Source: Romanomermis culicivorax
Taxonomy: Eukaryota; Nematoda; Enoplea; Mermithida; Mermithidae
Assembly: GCA_963922205.1 (NCBI GenBank)
Contig: CAWUHX010000005.1
Coordinates: 930,001 to 994,000 of the forward strand
DNA: 64,000 bases
Direction of reading: 5' to 3'
Part shown: positions 42,786-51,932 of the stretch, piece by piece
Layout of the letters: each line of letters begins with the position of its first letter
Numbering within the stretch: position 1 is the first letter of the stretch
The notes under the pieces: model-generated
Told to the model about the DNA's origin: nothing
The model's input: only the letters and a program-made list of their open reading frames with translations
The model's database searches: none
Program-made: the position numbers and the translations under genes

Positions 42786-44068
42786 AAGTGACTGCTTAGT
42801 CATGCCAGAGAGCACAAAAATTACATCAAACACTCTATCAAATGAATAAAAATGACAGCAAAGTACAAAAACAATATATCTAATGAACGAGTAATCACTG
42901 GTGTTATGGAAGCTTGACTGTTGAAGTGAGGCAAATGATAAGATGAATGGTTACAAAATGTCCTAAATTAATTATTTTCTGTAAAAAACTGATCAAAATT
43001 TATGGGTTAGTAATTTCTTATAATGTTCTTTAAAGATAAAAACTCTGGATTTGGTTTTTGGGAATGTTTTTGAAACAACTTGTAAGTGAAGAAATAATCA
43101 ACTTCTTCTAATCAACAAGATTTTATTACTTGGGTAAAACAAAATAGATTTTCATATAATGAGACAAAAATCACAAAATCAGACACTTTCCGAATTCAAG
43201 AATTAAAATAAAATAATTTGTAAAACAATCTTCAATCAAATCTACATCTTCATAACTATGTTTGCTAAATTAGTTTCAAATCCTTAGATGTACAGAATTC
43301 AATATAATCATTTGATAAAGGCAATTATTGAAAAAAACTATGGTTTCTGATCGATATTGTTGATTGTTCTATTCCATCCATACAAAATTCCATTGATGAA
43401 TATTAAAAGGAGGTCAAAAATATAGTTGAAATGAGTATGAGAGGACATAATCAGCTACTCGGTAATTCATCTAATCAGCTGAAAACTCAGGTAGAAATAG
43501 TGTAAAACAGTTCAGTCAACCTCAATCTCAACACAATTGTCAGCTGCTTTTGTTGGAAAGAACTGCAGATCATCTGATATTACTCTGAGCTCAGGTAACT
43601 TCTAATCATCAAGCAAAACTGAGAACTGAGGCTGAGAATTGAGTTATAACTGTAGACTTCCATAGAGGGTGGTACTTCAGAAATCTGGGTCCTAAGGTGC
43701 ATTCCCTCTGGTGTGAGAATATCCTGGATTGTCCAGGTGAAGTAGATTGTATTTGGGTGAAATATCTCCACACAAATAATGATCAATAATGTAAAATAAA
43801 AAGGCTGGTCAGGCCTCCTATTTTCATCTTTACAAATAAACACAATGACCAAAAACATAGAGGAACAGGGTTCTAATGCATGTTGTCTATGCAAATCAGT
43901 GTAAACACAGTTTGTGTTGACTTTGGCTAATTTGCACAACCATGAGATGGACTATGTACATCCCCAAAAATGTTATGAAAAAGTTTTCTATGGTAAATTT
44001 TGCATATCTTTCCCAGCCTTTCAAATTTTGACACCAAAATGTTTTTTAGAATTGTGACTTTGCCAGTG
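42786..44068. other. no recognisable gene (left flank of Polinton-1)
   Basis: AT-rich. One 119-codon minus-strand ORF at 43,580-43,939 has no recognisable motif and I do not call it. The Polinton starts at 44,069. Confidence 0.55.
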
Positions 44069-44380
44069 AGTAGTAGGGAGACCCCCCCTCAGTCGTAAAA
44101 AGCTCCCCGGCCCATGCAAAAGATAGGCGCTGGACTTAAAAAAAAAACGACGTGCTCCCTGGCCTGTACAAAAGATAGGCAAGCATTGGCTTGCCCAGAT
44201 TTTGAACGTTTCAACCAGCTAGCTGCAAAAATATTCATTTTTTCAGCTGGCTAGCTAATAAAGTTTTCAGAACATGACTATCTATCCTGTCATGTACAAA
44301 AGATAGGCTAGCATTTTCTAGCCTAAAGGAATCAACTATAGCTGGCCAGCCACCTTTTCATCATCATTTTACTAGTTAAA
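44069..44380 (+). repeat. Polinton-1 left terminal inverted repeat
   Basis: Inverse complement of 59,859-60,175 from AGTAGTAGGGAGACC to TTTTACTAGTTAAA. It contains CAAAAGATAGG three times, the last two each followed by a short hairpin (GCAAGC-att-GGCTTGC; GGCTAG...CTAGCC), and a pair AGCTAGCTG/CAGCTGGCTAGCT around an AT core. Confidence 0.9.
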
Positions 44381-44488
44381 TAAAAAACTTGTTACATACC
44401 TGTATAGAATTTATGTGCACCGCCACATTTTTTTTGGCGAATACGCAAAATGAATGCATACGAGCTTTACCAAAAAAAGTAACGAAAA

Positions 44489-44791
44489 ATGAGCTCTAAA
44501 ACAATTACTGCCAAAAAACACTTACAACAAAAAAAATCAATGATTATTGGGATGTTTTTTGCAGGCGCCTCCTATGTAAACTACGCGAACATTGCCATAA
44601 AATTCTGTGCAACTGTTCTGCCGCTGTTCCCCTGTGTTGTTGAAAATATGAACATTGGGTCTGGTTGTGGGCAGGCCATAAGTGCATGCACCTCTGAAAG
44701 GTTAAGCAATGTTATCAATATAATAAGGAAGAACATGTTTCAGAATAGAACATGTGCAATGGGAATCTTATTCTTTCTAAAGTGGTATTGA
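44489..44791 (+). CDS. small ORF beside the left TIR, unknown function
   Basis: A 100-codon ATG frame, convergent with the F-box gene. It has a basic N-terminus (KKHLQQKK), a hydrophobic middle (IIGMFFAGASYVNYANIAIKF) and five Cys. I do not recognise it and coding status is unproven. It is the only sizeable plus-strand frame between the left TIR and the F-box gene; 44,792-45,010 shows nothing. Confidence 0.25.
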   Translation: MSSKTITAKKHLQQKKSMIIGMFFAGASYVNYANIAIKFCATVLPLFPCVVENMNIGSGCGQAISACTSERLSNVINIIRKNMFQNRTCAMGILFFLKWY

Positions 44792-45010
44792 AAGTGCTGT
44801 TGCTAGTTTTACAGTTTTCCATGTAACATTTATGCAGTACATTTTTTATTACTGCTTACTTAAATGTAATCAAAGGGGACTTTTCTTCAGTAAAGCCTCA
44901 TGTTATGGCATCGTTCCATGCACTGATAATGCTTGGAAATACATGCCCAGACAATTTGACGTCCCTGTAAAATCTGTGTTAAATTTAATCCCATCTTAGA
45001 TGAATTCTTC

Positions 45011-45852
45011 TTACGTAAAATCAATTTCTTTCAGACGACTATTCAAGATCAAGTTTGTCACTTGATCTGGCCGAAAAATAGGGCAATCAGAAATGCTTAA
45101 TATTTCCAATGATTGCGGCATTTTTTCCACTGCTTGCAAGAATGGCAAGTGGATATATTTTATGTGGGGCATACCAAAAATTTTTTCACAATTTTTAAAA
45201 GCAAAGAAAAATGTGATTTTTTTAAGTGAAAATGGCAATATGCGCCTGATGGTGCAAATAACAGGGCCTGGGCAGGTCATCCCTGCAATTTCCATTGCAT
45301 AAGGCCGAATTTGACGTAACAAGACATCCAAACGGGTCATAATGTCATTGTTGACTATGTAGTCTGTGATTATTTCAACGTATGGACGACGTTGGATAAC
45401 ATTTTGGCCGTACAAATCCACGGATCGTTCCACGGCATCTTTATTCATTCTTCGTACACTGAAGCATGAAATGTTAAAACATAATTATGATGTTTCATGC
45501 CTTTAGACCATTAATTTAGAGGAACATTTTTTTGGAAAGGATGTCATCTTCAAGTGCAGTTTACAAAATATGGGTATGCATGGACATGCATCTCTGTCAA
45601 TTATCACCATATGAAAAAAATAGAATAAAAAATAAAAATGTCTTATTACCTCAATGGACGATCTAATGGCAGTGAGCCATTGAACGTAATATCCAGTGTT
45701 CTATCCGACGATTGCATGACATCATTTCGTAGAAATGTGCAAAAAGATCTGTTTAAATTTTCACACTTGATTCTATCTTCAAGTGATAAAAAATTGAAAA
45801 TTGTCGAAATAATTTCTGCTGGTAATTTCTCAAAGGCACCTTTATCCGCCAT
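45011..45852 (-). CDS. F-box protein, two exons
   Basis: Exon 1 (45,852-45,650) encodes an N-terminal F-box: FEKLPAEIISTIFNFLSLED followed by RIKCENLNRSF, at residues ~7-40. Exon 1 ends ...ttgAG with donor GTAATAAG (45,649); exon 2 starts at 45,458 after acceptor ...atgcttcag, and joining the two keeps the frame (191-bp intron). Exon 2 adds ~148 residues to a TGA/TAA-type stop at 45,011, with Leu/Ile-rich segments near the end (PQSLEILSISDCPIF, LNSRLKEIDF) that resemble two degenerate leucine-rich repeats. The product is about 216 residues. F-box proteins link substrates to Skp1-Cullin ubiquitin ligases; a mobile-element copy could redirect host ubiquitination. The frame is intact in an otherwise damaged element. 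It sits at the distal end of the minus-strand block; the target is unknown. Confidence 0.7.
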
Positions 45853-46167
45853 TGTGACTTCTTTCTATGGATGTCACTGATGCCTATATTATTTTCATAT
45901 TGGCATTCTGATGATGTTTTGTTTTTGATCTTATCTGATTTCATTTTATCTGATTTCATTTTATCTGATTCTGTTTAAAATGCCTGCAAATACATGCACG
46001 AGTTATTGTTCACAAATTTTCAAAAAAAGATAAATGGAAAATAAGCATGACAACTTGAAATAACAATTTTTTTTTATTCCATTATATTTAATTTTTTTTT
46101 TTTTGCATTTTTTCCATTTTTTGTGTTATATTGTCAGTTCTTTACTATCAACTATTTTCTCATTTTA

Positions 46168-46371
46168 TGGCTTCATCTTCTTCACATTTATTATTTTACA
46201 TCCTATGTTATAGTTGTGATCCCAGTGACTTGTCAACATTGACTTTTTTCCTTTACGAATTATCAATGGATCTGGTCCTAATTCCCTATATTTTCCAGAC
46301 TGGACATATTTGCACACTGCATAGTGGGAGTTATGCATGGGAATTTTTTGGCACAACCTGCAAGGCTCCAT
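46168..46371 (-). CDS. small Cys/His-rich ORF
   Basis: From ATG 46,371: MEPCRLCQKIPMHNSHYAVC..., 67 residues, with C-x2-C ... H-x3-H-x4-C spacing suggesting one zinc site and a Lys-rich tail. It lies between the F-box and TBP-like genes on the same strand. There is no family match I can name. The frame is short, so coding is uncertain. Confidence 0.35.
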
Positions 46372-46529
46372 TTTCACAGAGTGATTAAAATCCCTCAGAA
46401 CCTTGATATTTATACTATCTCATACAGTGTCTCTGACAGTGACTCATCTGCTTGAATTTGAGAACTACATTTGTACTTCTCAACAAGTCTGAGAAAATTT
46501 CCAAAAAAGCTTTGCAATTCATCCACTGA

Positions 46530-46991
46530 TCATGCTCCAGTGATAATAATCTTCCCCTTGTGAAAGACTAAGGCACAAGGTCCAAATTTGTTGATTTCAT
46601 ATTTTAATGCAGGAAACAACTCAGGAGTGTAATCACACTGCCTTTTAAAAGCATTGTAGAAATTTTCAACATTGATGGGGCAATCCATTGCATGGGAACC
46701 AACTACATTGCAAAGTCGAAATTTTCTGGGCCTTGGCATATAGCCAAGCTTTAGAAAGACTTCTGTAGCATACTCTATGCCACTCACTGCCTGATCAACA
46801 GTTTTGATGCCAACACAAACCAGTTTTCCATTTTCATACAACAACAGACAGCATTTGGGAGCAGGAATGTGCCAAATTAAGGATTTAAATTTTCCTTCAC
46901 TCAACCTTGTATTAGCTAATTTTTTCAAAAGTGAGTTCAAGTGTAGTTTACAACCTAGTTCAGCTGTTACAGTCATATTTTGTACATCCAT
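46530..46991 (-). CDS. TBP: TATA-binding-protein (TBP) homologue
   Basis: The 153-residue product aligns over its whole length with the two-repeat saddle of eukaryotic TBP. Repeat 1: NMTVTAELGCKLHLNSL ... FKSLIWHIPAPKCC ... GKLVCVGIKT ... YATEVFLKLGY. Repeat 2: FRLCNVVGSHAMDCPINVEN ... YTPELFPALKYEI ... LVFHKGKIIITGA. Of the four aromatic positions TBP inserts into the TATA minor groove, Phe is kept at residues 35, 126 and 143 and replaced by Tyr at 52. There is no N-terminal extension beyond the core. A TGA at 46,530-46,532 truncates the protein at ITGA, but the same frame continues for 39 codons to TAA 46,410-46,412 with a helix-like sequence (SVDELQSFFGNFLRLVEKYK) matching the final TBP helix; so the ancestor was full length. 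It starts three bases beyond the minor-capsid stop. Divergence from cellular TBP suggests an old capture or viral origin. Confidence 0.85.
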   Translation of the reverse strand: MDVQNMTVTAELGCKLHLNSLLKKLANTRLSEGKFKSLIWHIPAPKCCLLLYENGKLVCVGIKTVDQAVSGIEYATEVFLKLGYMPRPRKFRLCNVVGSHAMDCPINVENFYNAFKRQCDYTPELFPALKYEINKFGPCALVFHKGKIIITGA

Positions 46992-46994
46992 TTT

Positions 46995-47783
46995 TTAAAA
47001 TAAACTTCTTTTTCTAAAGTGTAATTTCACAATACTCTTTCCAGTAACAAACTCGATAGCTTTATCAGTATCAGTCCTGATTGAAATGTCAATCGTTTCT
47101 ATATCTTTTATCAGAACAGGAATATAATGAGGGGCTATATATATTTTGTCAATTATATCACTAAAATTACCCTCTATATTGACAATATGCAGAAGTGGGG
47201 CCAGAATATCACCAGCCATCTGCTGCTCAATGATATTACAATAAACATACATGGTTTCTAGCCCTGCTTTCATGTCTGAGGGGTGCTTATCTGCAGCCTT
47301 TAGCCGATCAGGGTTGGTTGGGTCTTTGATGAGTTGTTCCCTTTCAAAGCCGAGCATGTACATTAAATGATCACTCATAATAAAACTTTTGATCCTTGTT
47401 AGATCAATTTTTAAGACAACTACCCTGGCTAGTCTCCTATAAGAAAGATCAATAAATTGTGTATATGGGATCTTTTCCTGATCACTCAATGCTATTAGGG
47501 ACTGTTGAATTGCTTCAACTAAATCAGTAATCACTTCGTACCGTGTGCATGGTATTTTCAGTTTATGACTTGTATTAGTCTGAATATCATAAAATGTAAT
47601 TATATGGTCATCTGGTACTATATTGTACCAAGTATTGGGGTAAATAAATTCACACAGTGCACACTCCTATTCACCTTGCAAAATGAGTCAGTATGGTAAC
47701 CTTACAGTGAAATTAGAGGCAGTATTACTTGCATCACTCTGTGCATTACTTGGTAGGGTTACAAAAAATTGTGAACTATCCAT
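46995..47783 (-). pseudogene. Polinton-1 minor capsid (penton) protein
   Basis: From ATG 47,783 the frame reads MDSSQFFVTLPSNAQSD, NFTVRLPY, and (after TGA 47,690-47,688 and TAG 47,669-47,667) ECALCEFIYPNTWYN, then ITDLVEAIQQSL. It continues openly to 46,995 with KAGLETMYVYCNIIEQQMAGD, APLLHIVN, IAPHYIPVLIKDI, and a C-terminal KSIVKLHFRKR. This is the single-jelly-roll minor capsid (penton) family of Polintons, about 263 codons, here inactivated by two stops in the N-terminal strand region; one stop replaces the Trp expected in the conserved G-x-W-E motif. A TATAAAAGT box lies 39-47 bases upstream of the start. Confidence 0.85.
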
Positions 47784-47815
47784 TTTTATTTTATTTTTCA
47801 TGCATTTTACATAGC

Positions 47816-48322
47816 TCATCTACTTTTATAGTTTCTACATAGCTGATCCAGTATGAAACCTTCATCATGTGACACAGTATTTGTCCTAAAAAGGGCATCG
47901 ATGAATCCAGTTACATAGTCATCAGCATAACTCTGTTCTAAGCTATTAACAATATCTGTCAAGGGGATACCCCTCACCCTCCACAGGAAGAAATAAATGC
48001 ATAGTTGACCACAGGTAGATGTTAAGTAGTTTTGTATACATTTTTCATTGTACCTAAATGAATAGCAGTTTTCTCCAATGTATTTTAGCAGAGTTTGACT
48101 TGGTTCTAACCCATAACTATCAAAATAATCACATTTATGTTTTTTATCAATGTATAGAGCTATCCAGTGGGATCCAGGTTCATTGTGCCTGTCCAGATTA
48201 ACAATGAGTGCAGCAGGCACTGTCTCACAAGAAGGTATAGCATTAATAGGGAATACCCCATTAAAAATTTGTCCAAGAGCCTGATCACTCTTTAATAAGC
48301 TTAAAATCTGACTGGTATTCAT
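47816..48322 (-). CDS. adenain-like cysteine protease (maturation protease)
   Basis: An intact 168-residue protein starting at ATG 48,322, overlapping the end of the capsid gene by four bases. The catalytic triad of adenovirus/Ulp1-type proteases is visible: His52 in PGSHWIALYID, Asp68 in CDYFDSYG, and Cys104 in STCGQLCIYF, with Gln98 near the oxyanion position. In Polintons and adenoviruses this enzyme cleaves capsid and core precursors during virion maturation. Length is normal for the family. No TATA-type box is obvious upstream; expression may depend on the capsid transcript. Confidence 0.9.
   Translation of the reverse strand: MNTSQILSLLKSDQALGQIFNGVFPINAIPSCETVPAALIVNLDRHNEPGSHWIALYIDKKHKCDYFDSYGLEPSQTLLKYIGENCYSFRYNEKCIQNYLTSTCGQLCIYFFLWRVRGIPLTDIVNSLEQSYADDYVTGFIDALFRTNTVSHDEGFILDQLCRNYKSR
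47822..47830 (-). promoter_or_regulatory. TATAAAAGT box, minor capsid gene
   Basis: TATAAAAGTA, one mismatch at the last base, starting 47 bases upstream of ATG 47,783, inside the end of the protease gene. Confidence 0.6.
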
Positions 48323-49577
48323 GCAGTATAGTCATTAAAAATATGTCTGTTTTTATCAATCATTATCAGGTTATCAAATTCTGCATAAACTATTACTTCT
48401 ATACCCATATCAGGTATTCTATTAGCAAAGGTCAACTTAATACTAGTTGTGCCCTCCTTAATCAAATCCCAATGCCCACTGTCATCTTCATCAGGTGTTA
48501 AGTCAAAAGCAAAATAACATTGGCCATATTTAAAGTTGCTTCTAGTTATTCCATTGCCCTTATTGTCTTTGGCAATGTCTAGAGTTTCAAAAAGTTGGTC
48601 ATAAGCTCGAACGTACTTATCATTTGCAGAATCAAGTTTAAACGGTGTGGCTGGGAATGTGAGCCCACCAGAAATAATTTTTACTTCACTTATACTATAG
48701 CATTTAAAATTAAATGGGGATTTTCTCAATTCCCCACGGTAAGCATCTGCATCAACACATGCTATAATCATTCTTTGAGGCAACTGCCCTGTAAACAATG
48801 TGTTTAATGGGGTGGACTGTGTGGTACTTGCGATGTGAAGACTCATCATTTGCACCCTTCTGATGGGGTATTTGGCTGGTATTTTCAGAATGGTCTTTTC
48901 TAATGCCAAACCAACACTATCGAGGACTTCAACTTTTCTTATTAGGAGCTTTATCTGTGAAACTTCAAGTTTTGCATTATCAGCATCACCAGCTGGACAC
49001 TGTAAAACAAATGCATTACTATTTCTAATTAATTCAAGTCAATATGTAGTGGAGCTGTTACTTCCACCATTTTCCCATTATCAAAATATTTGACTCTATC
49101 TTTGAACCCCTTACACTCTGCAGTGTCAATCTTATCTCCAGCCTCTAGGGTGTAAAGAGAGGACTGTAGATGGCTGTTCTTTGCATCATATCCAAAGTTT
49201 AGGTCAGATTCAATAAAAGCTCTATATGCATACTTGTCACCACTGTCATGAACAAGGCGACCATTCAAGAAGAGCTTAACTTGTCTGAAAAAGGTTTTAC
49301 CTATCAAATTGATTGGAGCAATTACAGGGGCGGCAGCTCCAGCTGGAGGAGCTGTGTAAGTTAGTTTCAAAACCATATAAAGATAATTTTTACTCAGTTG
49401 AATCATATGAGGGTCTGGTGGAATTCGGAATTCATATGGTCCATCATTTGTAACAGGATTTATGGGATTTATTTCATCCCACTGGCCCCGTTTTATAACC
49501 ACCTGGGTTGGTGGCACAGTGAAAAAGTCCAGTTCAGACTTTGTACTAATGTTTGAAATTGAATCAATGAGAGACAT
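48319..49577 (-). pseudogene. Polinton-1 major capsid protein (double jelly roll)
   Basis: From ATG 49,577: SELDFFTVPPTQVVIKRGQW, NPVTNDGPYEFRIPPDP, LIGKTFFRQVKLFLNGRLV, KYAYRAFIESDLNFG and APLHIDL, the N-terminal jelly roll of the Polinton major capsid family. At about 49,030 the frame stops; coding resumes one frame over (RNSNAFVLQCP...LEVSQIKLLIRKVEVLDSVG) and runs to 48,319 with AKYPIRRVQMMSL, TGQLPQRMIIACVD, KSPFNFKCYSI, GHWDLIKEGTTSIKLTF and YAEFDNLIMIDKNRH. Between LHIDL and RNSNAF about 15 residues normally present are absent, so the break looks like a small frameshifting deletion. It would form the hexon-like capsomers. A TATAAAAGTT box lies 38-47 bases upstream. Confidence 0.9.
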
Positions 49578-49992
49578 TCTTTTTCTTTTTTCTGGAAAAT
49601 ATGTCTTGCTTTCTAACTTTTATATCCTTTGGTCGACTTCCAAGCCCTTTGCCAGTCTGTTGTTGTAATGCTTCACTAGCTTTGTGTGCTAATGATGATA
49701 GAGCTGATCGTCCATGTTCTTCCAGAGATTCCCTAACAGGTCTACCTTGGGCTAAGTCACCAGCAATGTGGGCCCCAGTTGTGAGGGCTTGTTTTCCAAT
49801 ATGACTAGCTGCTGACTTGATGACTGGTACTGCCATTCTGAATAATGACCTGAAAAAGCTACCTAAACCTCCCCCATGCTGGTATGGGGTGCCTTTGAAA
49901 CCCACCAGTCGTCCATAGCCAATCTGGTCTGCTTGCTCAGTATAGTACTGGAGCCAAGTTGCATAATCTTCAGGATTAAAATATTGCCTCAT
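49564..49992 (-). CDS. small basic virion core-like protein
   Basis: An intact 142-residue protein, starting at ATG 49,992 and overlapping the capsid start by 14 bases. It has a Gly-rich motif (HGGGLGSFFRSLFRMAVP), an amphipathic helical middle (KSAASHIGKQALTTGAHIAGD) and a Lys/Arg-rich C-terminus (RKQDIFSRKKKKN). Proteins with this Gly-FFRSLF-amphipathic-basic design sit next to the capsid gene in many Polintons and are compared with adenoviral core or pVI-type proteins. The role is inferred from position and composition. A TATAAAAGTT box lies 48-57 bases upstream. Confidence 0.65.
   Translation of the reverse strand: MRQYFNPEDYATWLQYYTEQADQIGYGRLVGFKGTPYQHGGGLGSFFRSLFRMAVPVIKSAASHIGKQALTTGAHIAGDLAQGRPVRESLEEHGRSALSSLAHKASEALQQQTGKGLGSRPKDIKVRKQDIFSRKKKKNVSH
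49615..49624 (-). promoter_or_regulatory. TATAAAAGTT box, major capsid gene
   Basis: Exact motif starting 47 bases upstream of ATG 49,577, inside the end of the core-like gene. Confidence 0.65.
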
Positions 49993-50039
49993 TTTTTCTA
50001 AATGTATGTATATTTTTTGTTTCTATAAAGAAAATTGAT

Positions 50040-50049
50040 AACTTTTATA
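50040..50049 (-). promoter_or_regulatory. TATAAAAGTT box, core-like gene
   Basis: Exact motif starting 57 bases upstream of ATG 49,992. Confidence 0.65.
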
Positions 50050-50053
50050 CTTT

Positions 50054-50767
50054 TCATGCTCTTAACTTTAGCCACTTTAGTCTGCCACCACTTCTTGGGG
50101 TGCTTACTTTTTTACTCATAGACTGTGGGGTTTTCAATCCTTCTGGTAGCCCAGTTGGTGAGGCATAAATGCCTTCAGTATCACTGCCCAAATTTAGTCT
50201 GGACTTATTTACAAAAAGATGCCTGGGAACATTCTCTTTAACCAGATTTCTCACAAATATATCTGTTCCCAATGCAGGCTACCTCTTGGAACCCATTCTA
50301 ACAATATCAGAAATCATGTCAACAATATTAGTCCCTGTTATTTTATTACCACTGATAATCATTTCACCCTTATCAGACCAGTTCATGTGGGGATTGTTAG
50401 TTGCATAATCATAGAGCATTTTGGCCTGATTATGCCACTTTCTGGGGACAATTATCATTGTTTTCTGAAACAATACATCTTTATCAGGTGAATGTTTTTC
50501 TTCCACTTCCTTATCCTTTTCTTGTACCTCTGGAAGAGCAACTGGTTCGGAAATCCTTAGCTCAAATGGTTTTGTTTGTTCTTGTTCAGCTTGCCTGTGT
50601 CTATGTAAAACCTGGTTATATAAAATAGCTTTTGCATCTGAGGGTAATGCTCTGTTTTGTAATATTTCACTCATCTCTCTATCTAAATTGGACATTACAT
50701 TGGCAGCTAATTCCTGCCTTCGCCCAATATCATGAGGGACAAGAATCATTTTATTTGTGTGCATCAT
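50054..50767 (-). pseudogene. conserved Polinton protein of unknown function, stop-interrupted
   Basis: The frame from ATG 50,767 (MMHTNKMILVPHD) runs 162 codons to TAG 50,281-50,279, then continues in the same frame to 50,054 (TDIFVRNLVKENVPRHLFVN ... KTPQSMSKK). Middle features are a helical REMSEILQNRALPSDAK region, an acidic linker, WSDKGEMIISGNKI and NIVDMISDIVR. This layout, next to the ATPase and the MAQDRL-type protein, is that of a common Polinton ORF often annotated as hypothetical. About 237 codons in total with one in-frame stop. Its ATG overlaps the stop of the preceding gene (ATGA-type), so the two may share an mRNA. Confidence 0.65.
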
Positions 50768-51108
50768 TTTCTAGTAATTGCATCAGCAATTAATTGTCCT
50801 GCTATTCCTAATATAGGTGCTAATAATATTGGTAAAAATCATCCTTTTTGTTCTAAAATTTCCTTTCTTTGCTTGAGAGCAGTTTTTCTATCAGTCTACA
50901 TGTGTAAACACTTTTTATGAGACTTCAACTTGTCTAGAGTGTCACTGTCAATTTTTATATTACCACTGAGCATGTTTAGGATACATTGACAAAGACAGAG
51001 TATCAAATCCTTATCAGCTGCACTAATTATTGCTTTCCTCTGTTTGGGTTTAGCTTTCGCTATAACTCTGATGTAGTCAATATTATGCCTTAGACGATCT
51101 TGAGCCAT
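50764..51108 (-). pseudogene. small conserved Polinton protein (MAQDRL type), stop-interrupted
   Basis: From ATG 51,108: MAQDRLRHNIDYIRVIAKAK then KPKQRKAIISAADKDLILC and LDKLKSHKK, followed by TAG 50,898-50,896, a TGA at 50,841-50,839, and a hydrophobic C-terminus (ILLAPILGIAGQLIADAI) to TGA 50,766-50,764. A short helical, basic protein with a hydrophobic tail of this design is common beside the Polinton packaging ATPase. Function unknown. 114 codons with two in-frame stops. TATAAAAGTT lies 33-42 bases upstream of the ATG. Confidence 0.65.
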
Positions 51109-51140
51109 GTTTTGTTTTTTTTTCTTCAAAAGAAAAGATC

Positions 51141-51150
51141 AACTTTTATA
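51141..51150 (-). promoter_or_regulatory. TATAAAAGTT box, MAQDRL-type gene
   Basis: Exact motif starting 42 bases upstream of ATG 51,108; it overlaps the end of the ATPase reading frame. Confidence 0.65.
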
Positions 51151-51767
51151 TTTTTGGCAAGTAGACTGTAGGATATTTTGAAAAAATGTCAGTTCTCAGT
51201 CTAAGTTTCTCAGGAGTAGTTTGAGAAAGGTCAATAATTATATAACTAAAAGGATGGAATGTGGCATCCTCAAAAGACTAAAAAATATTTTACATTGTCT
51301 GGAAAAAGCTGCCTAGCTAAAGTTTTCACTTGCAATTTGTCAGAGAGATTCTTCATCAGGACTAGATATTCAGCATTGATTCTAGAGGTACGAAGGCCCT
51401 TGAAAAATACATTTTGTACAATGTGAATAACAGAAACATTCAAGTGATGGCAACCCCTTGTAAAAAGTTCAATTAGATGACTATCACTGCTCATTTCCTG
51501 CATGAGATTATCTAAGACAAGCAGCTGAGGCTTTGGCGACATTTCCCTAATAAAGCTCATATCTGGAAGACCCTGAAGGAAGGATACCTTTCCCTCTAGC
51601 TCCTTATAGACTGGCTGTTTCTCACTATAGTACCACCATACATGCTGGGGAACAGGGGTTATCAAATGTTCTATGTTCAGTATCAGATTTTTGACAAATG
51701 TTGTCTTGCCAGCTTTTGTTGGACCAGCAACAATGCACGTAAAGGGATGCTTGAAATATATACTCAT
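51146..51767 (-). pseudogene. FtsK/A32-like genome-packaging ATPase
   Basis: From ATG 51,767: MSIYFKHPFTCIVAGPTKAG carries the Walker A loop (residues 15-22, GPTKAGKT), and PQLLVLDNLMQ (82-88) the Walker B. SVIHIVQNVFFKG is the sensor-like region. A frameshift in a T/A run at about 51,280 ends the frame at VF; the adjacent frame carries the expected C-terminus (DATFHPFSYIIIDLSQ, PEKLRLRTDIF) to TAA 51,148-51,146. In Polintons this ATPase is thought to pump DNA into capsids. TATAAAAGTT is 38-47 bases upstream of the ATG. Confidence 0.85.
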
Positions 51768-51804
51768 TTTTTTCCTTTTATCATATGGACAATAAATGTC
51801 GATT

Positions 51805-51814
51805 AACTTTTATA
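51805..51814 (-). promoter_or_regulatory. TATAAAAGTT box, packaging ATPase gene
   Basis: Exact motif starting 47 bases upstream of ATG 51,767. Confidence 0.65.
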
Positions 51815-51932
51815 TTTTGCAACACCTGGCATACACCAGAATTGCACACTTTTGTGCATTTTTTATTTTTTTATCTTTGTAAATTTTTTATTTTTTTTTT
51901 ATTTTTTTTCCTCAACTTAAATACGAGTACAA

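Noticed and set aside
43580..43939. 119-codon minus-strand ORF left of Polinton-1
   Set aside because: No motif, no splice or promoter context, and composition like the flanking non-coding DNA.
46530..46532. Selenocysteine at the TGA of the TBP-like gene
   Set aside because: No selenocysteine insertion hairpin was recognised and TBP has no selenocysteine relatives.
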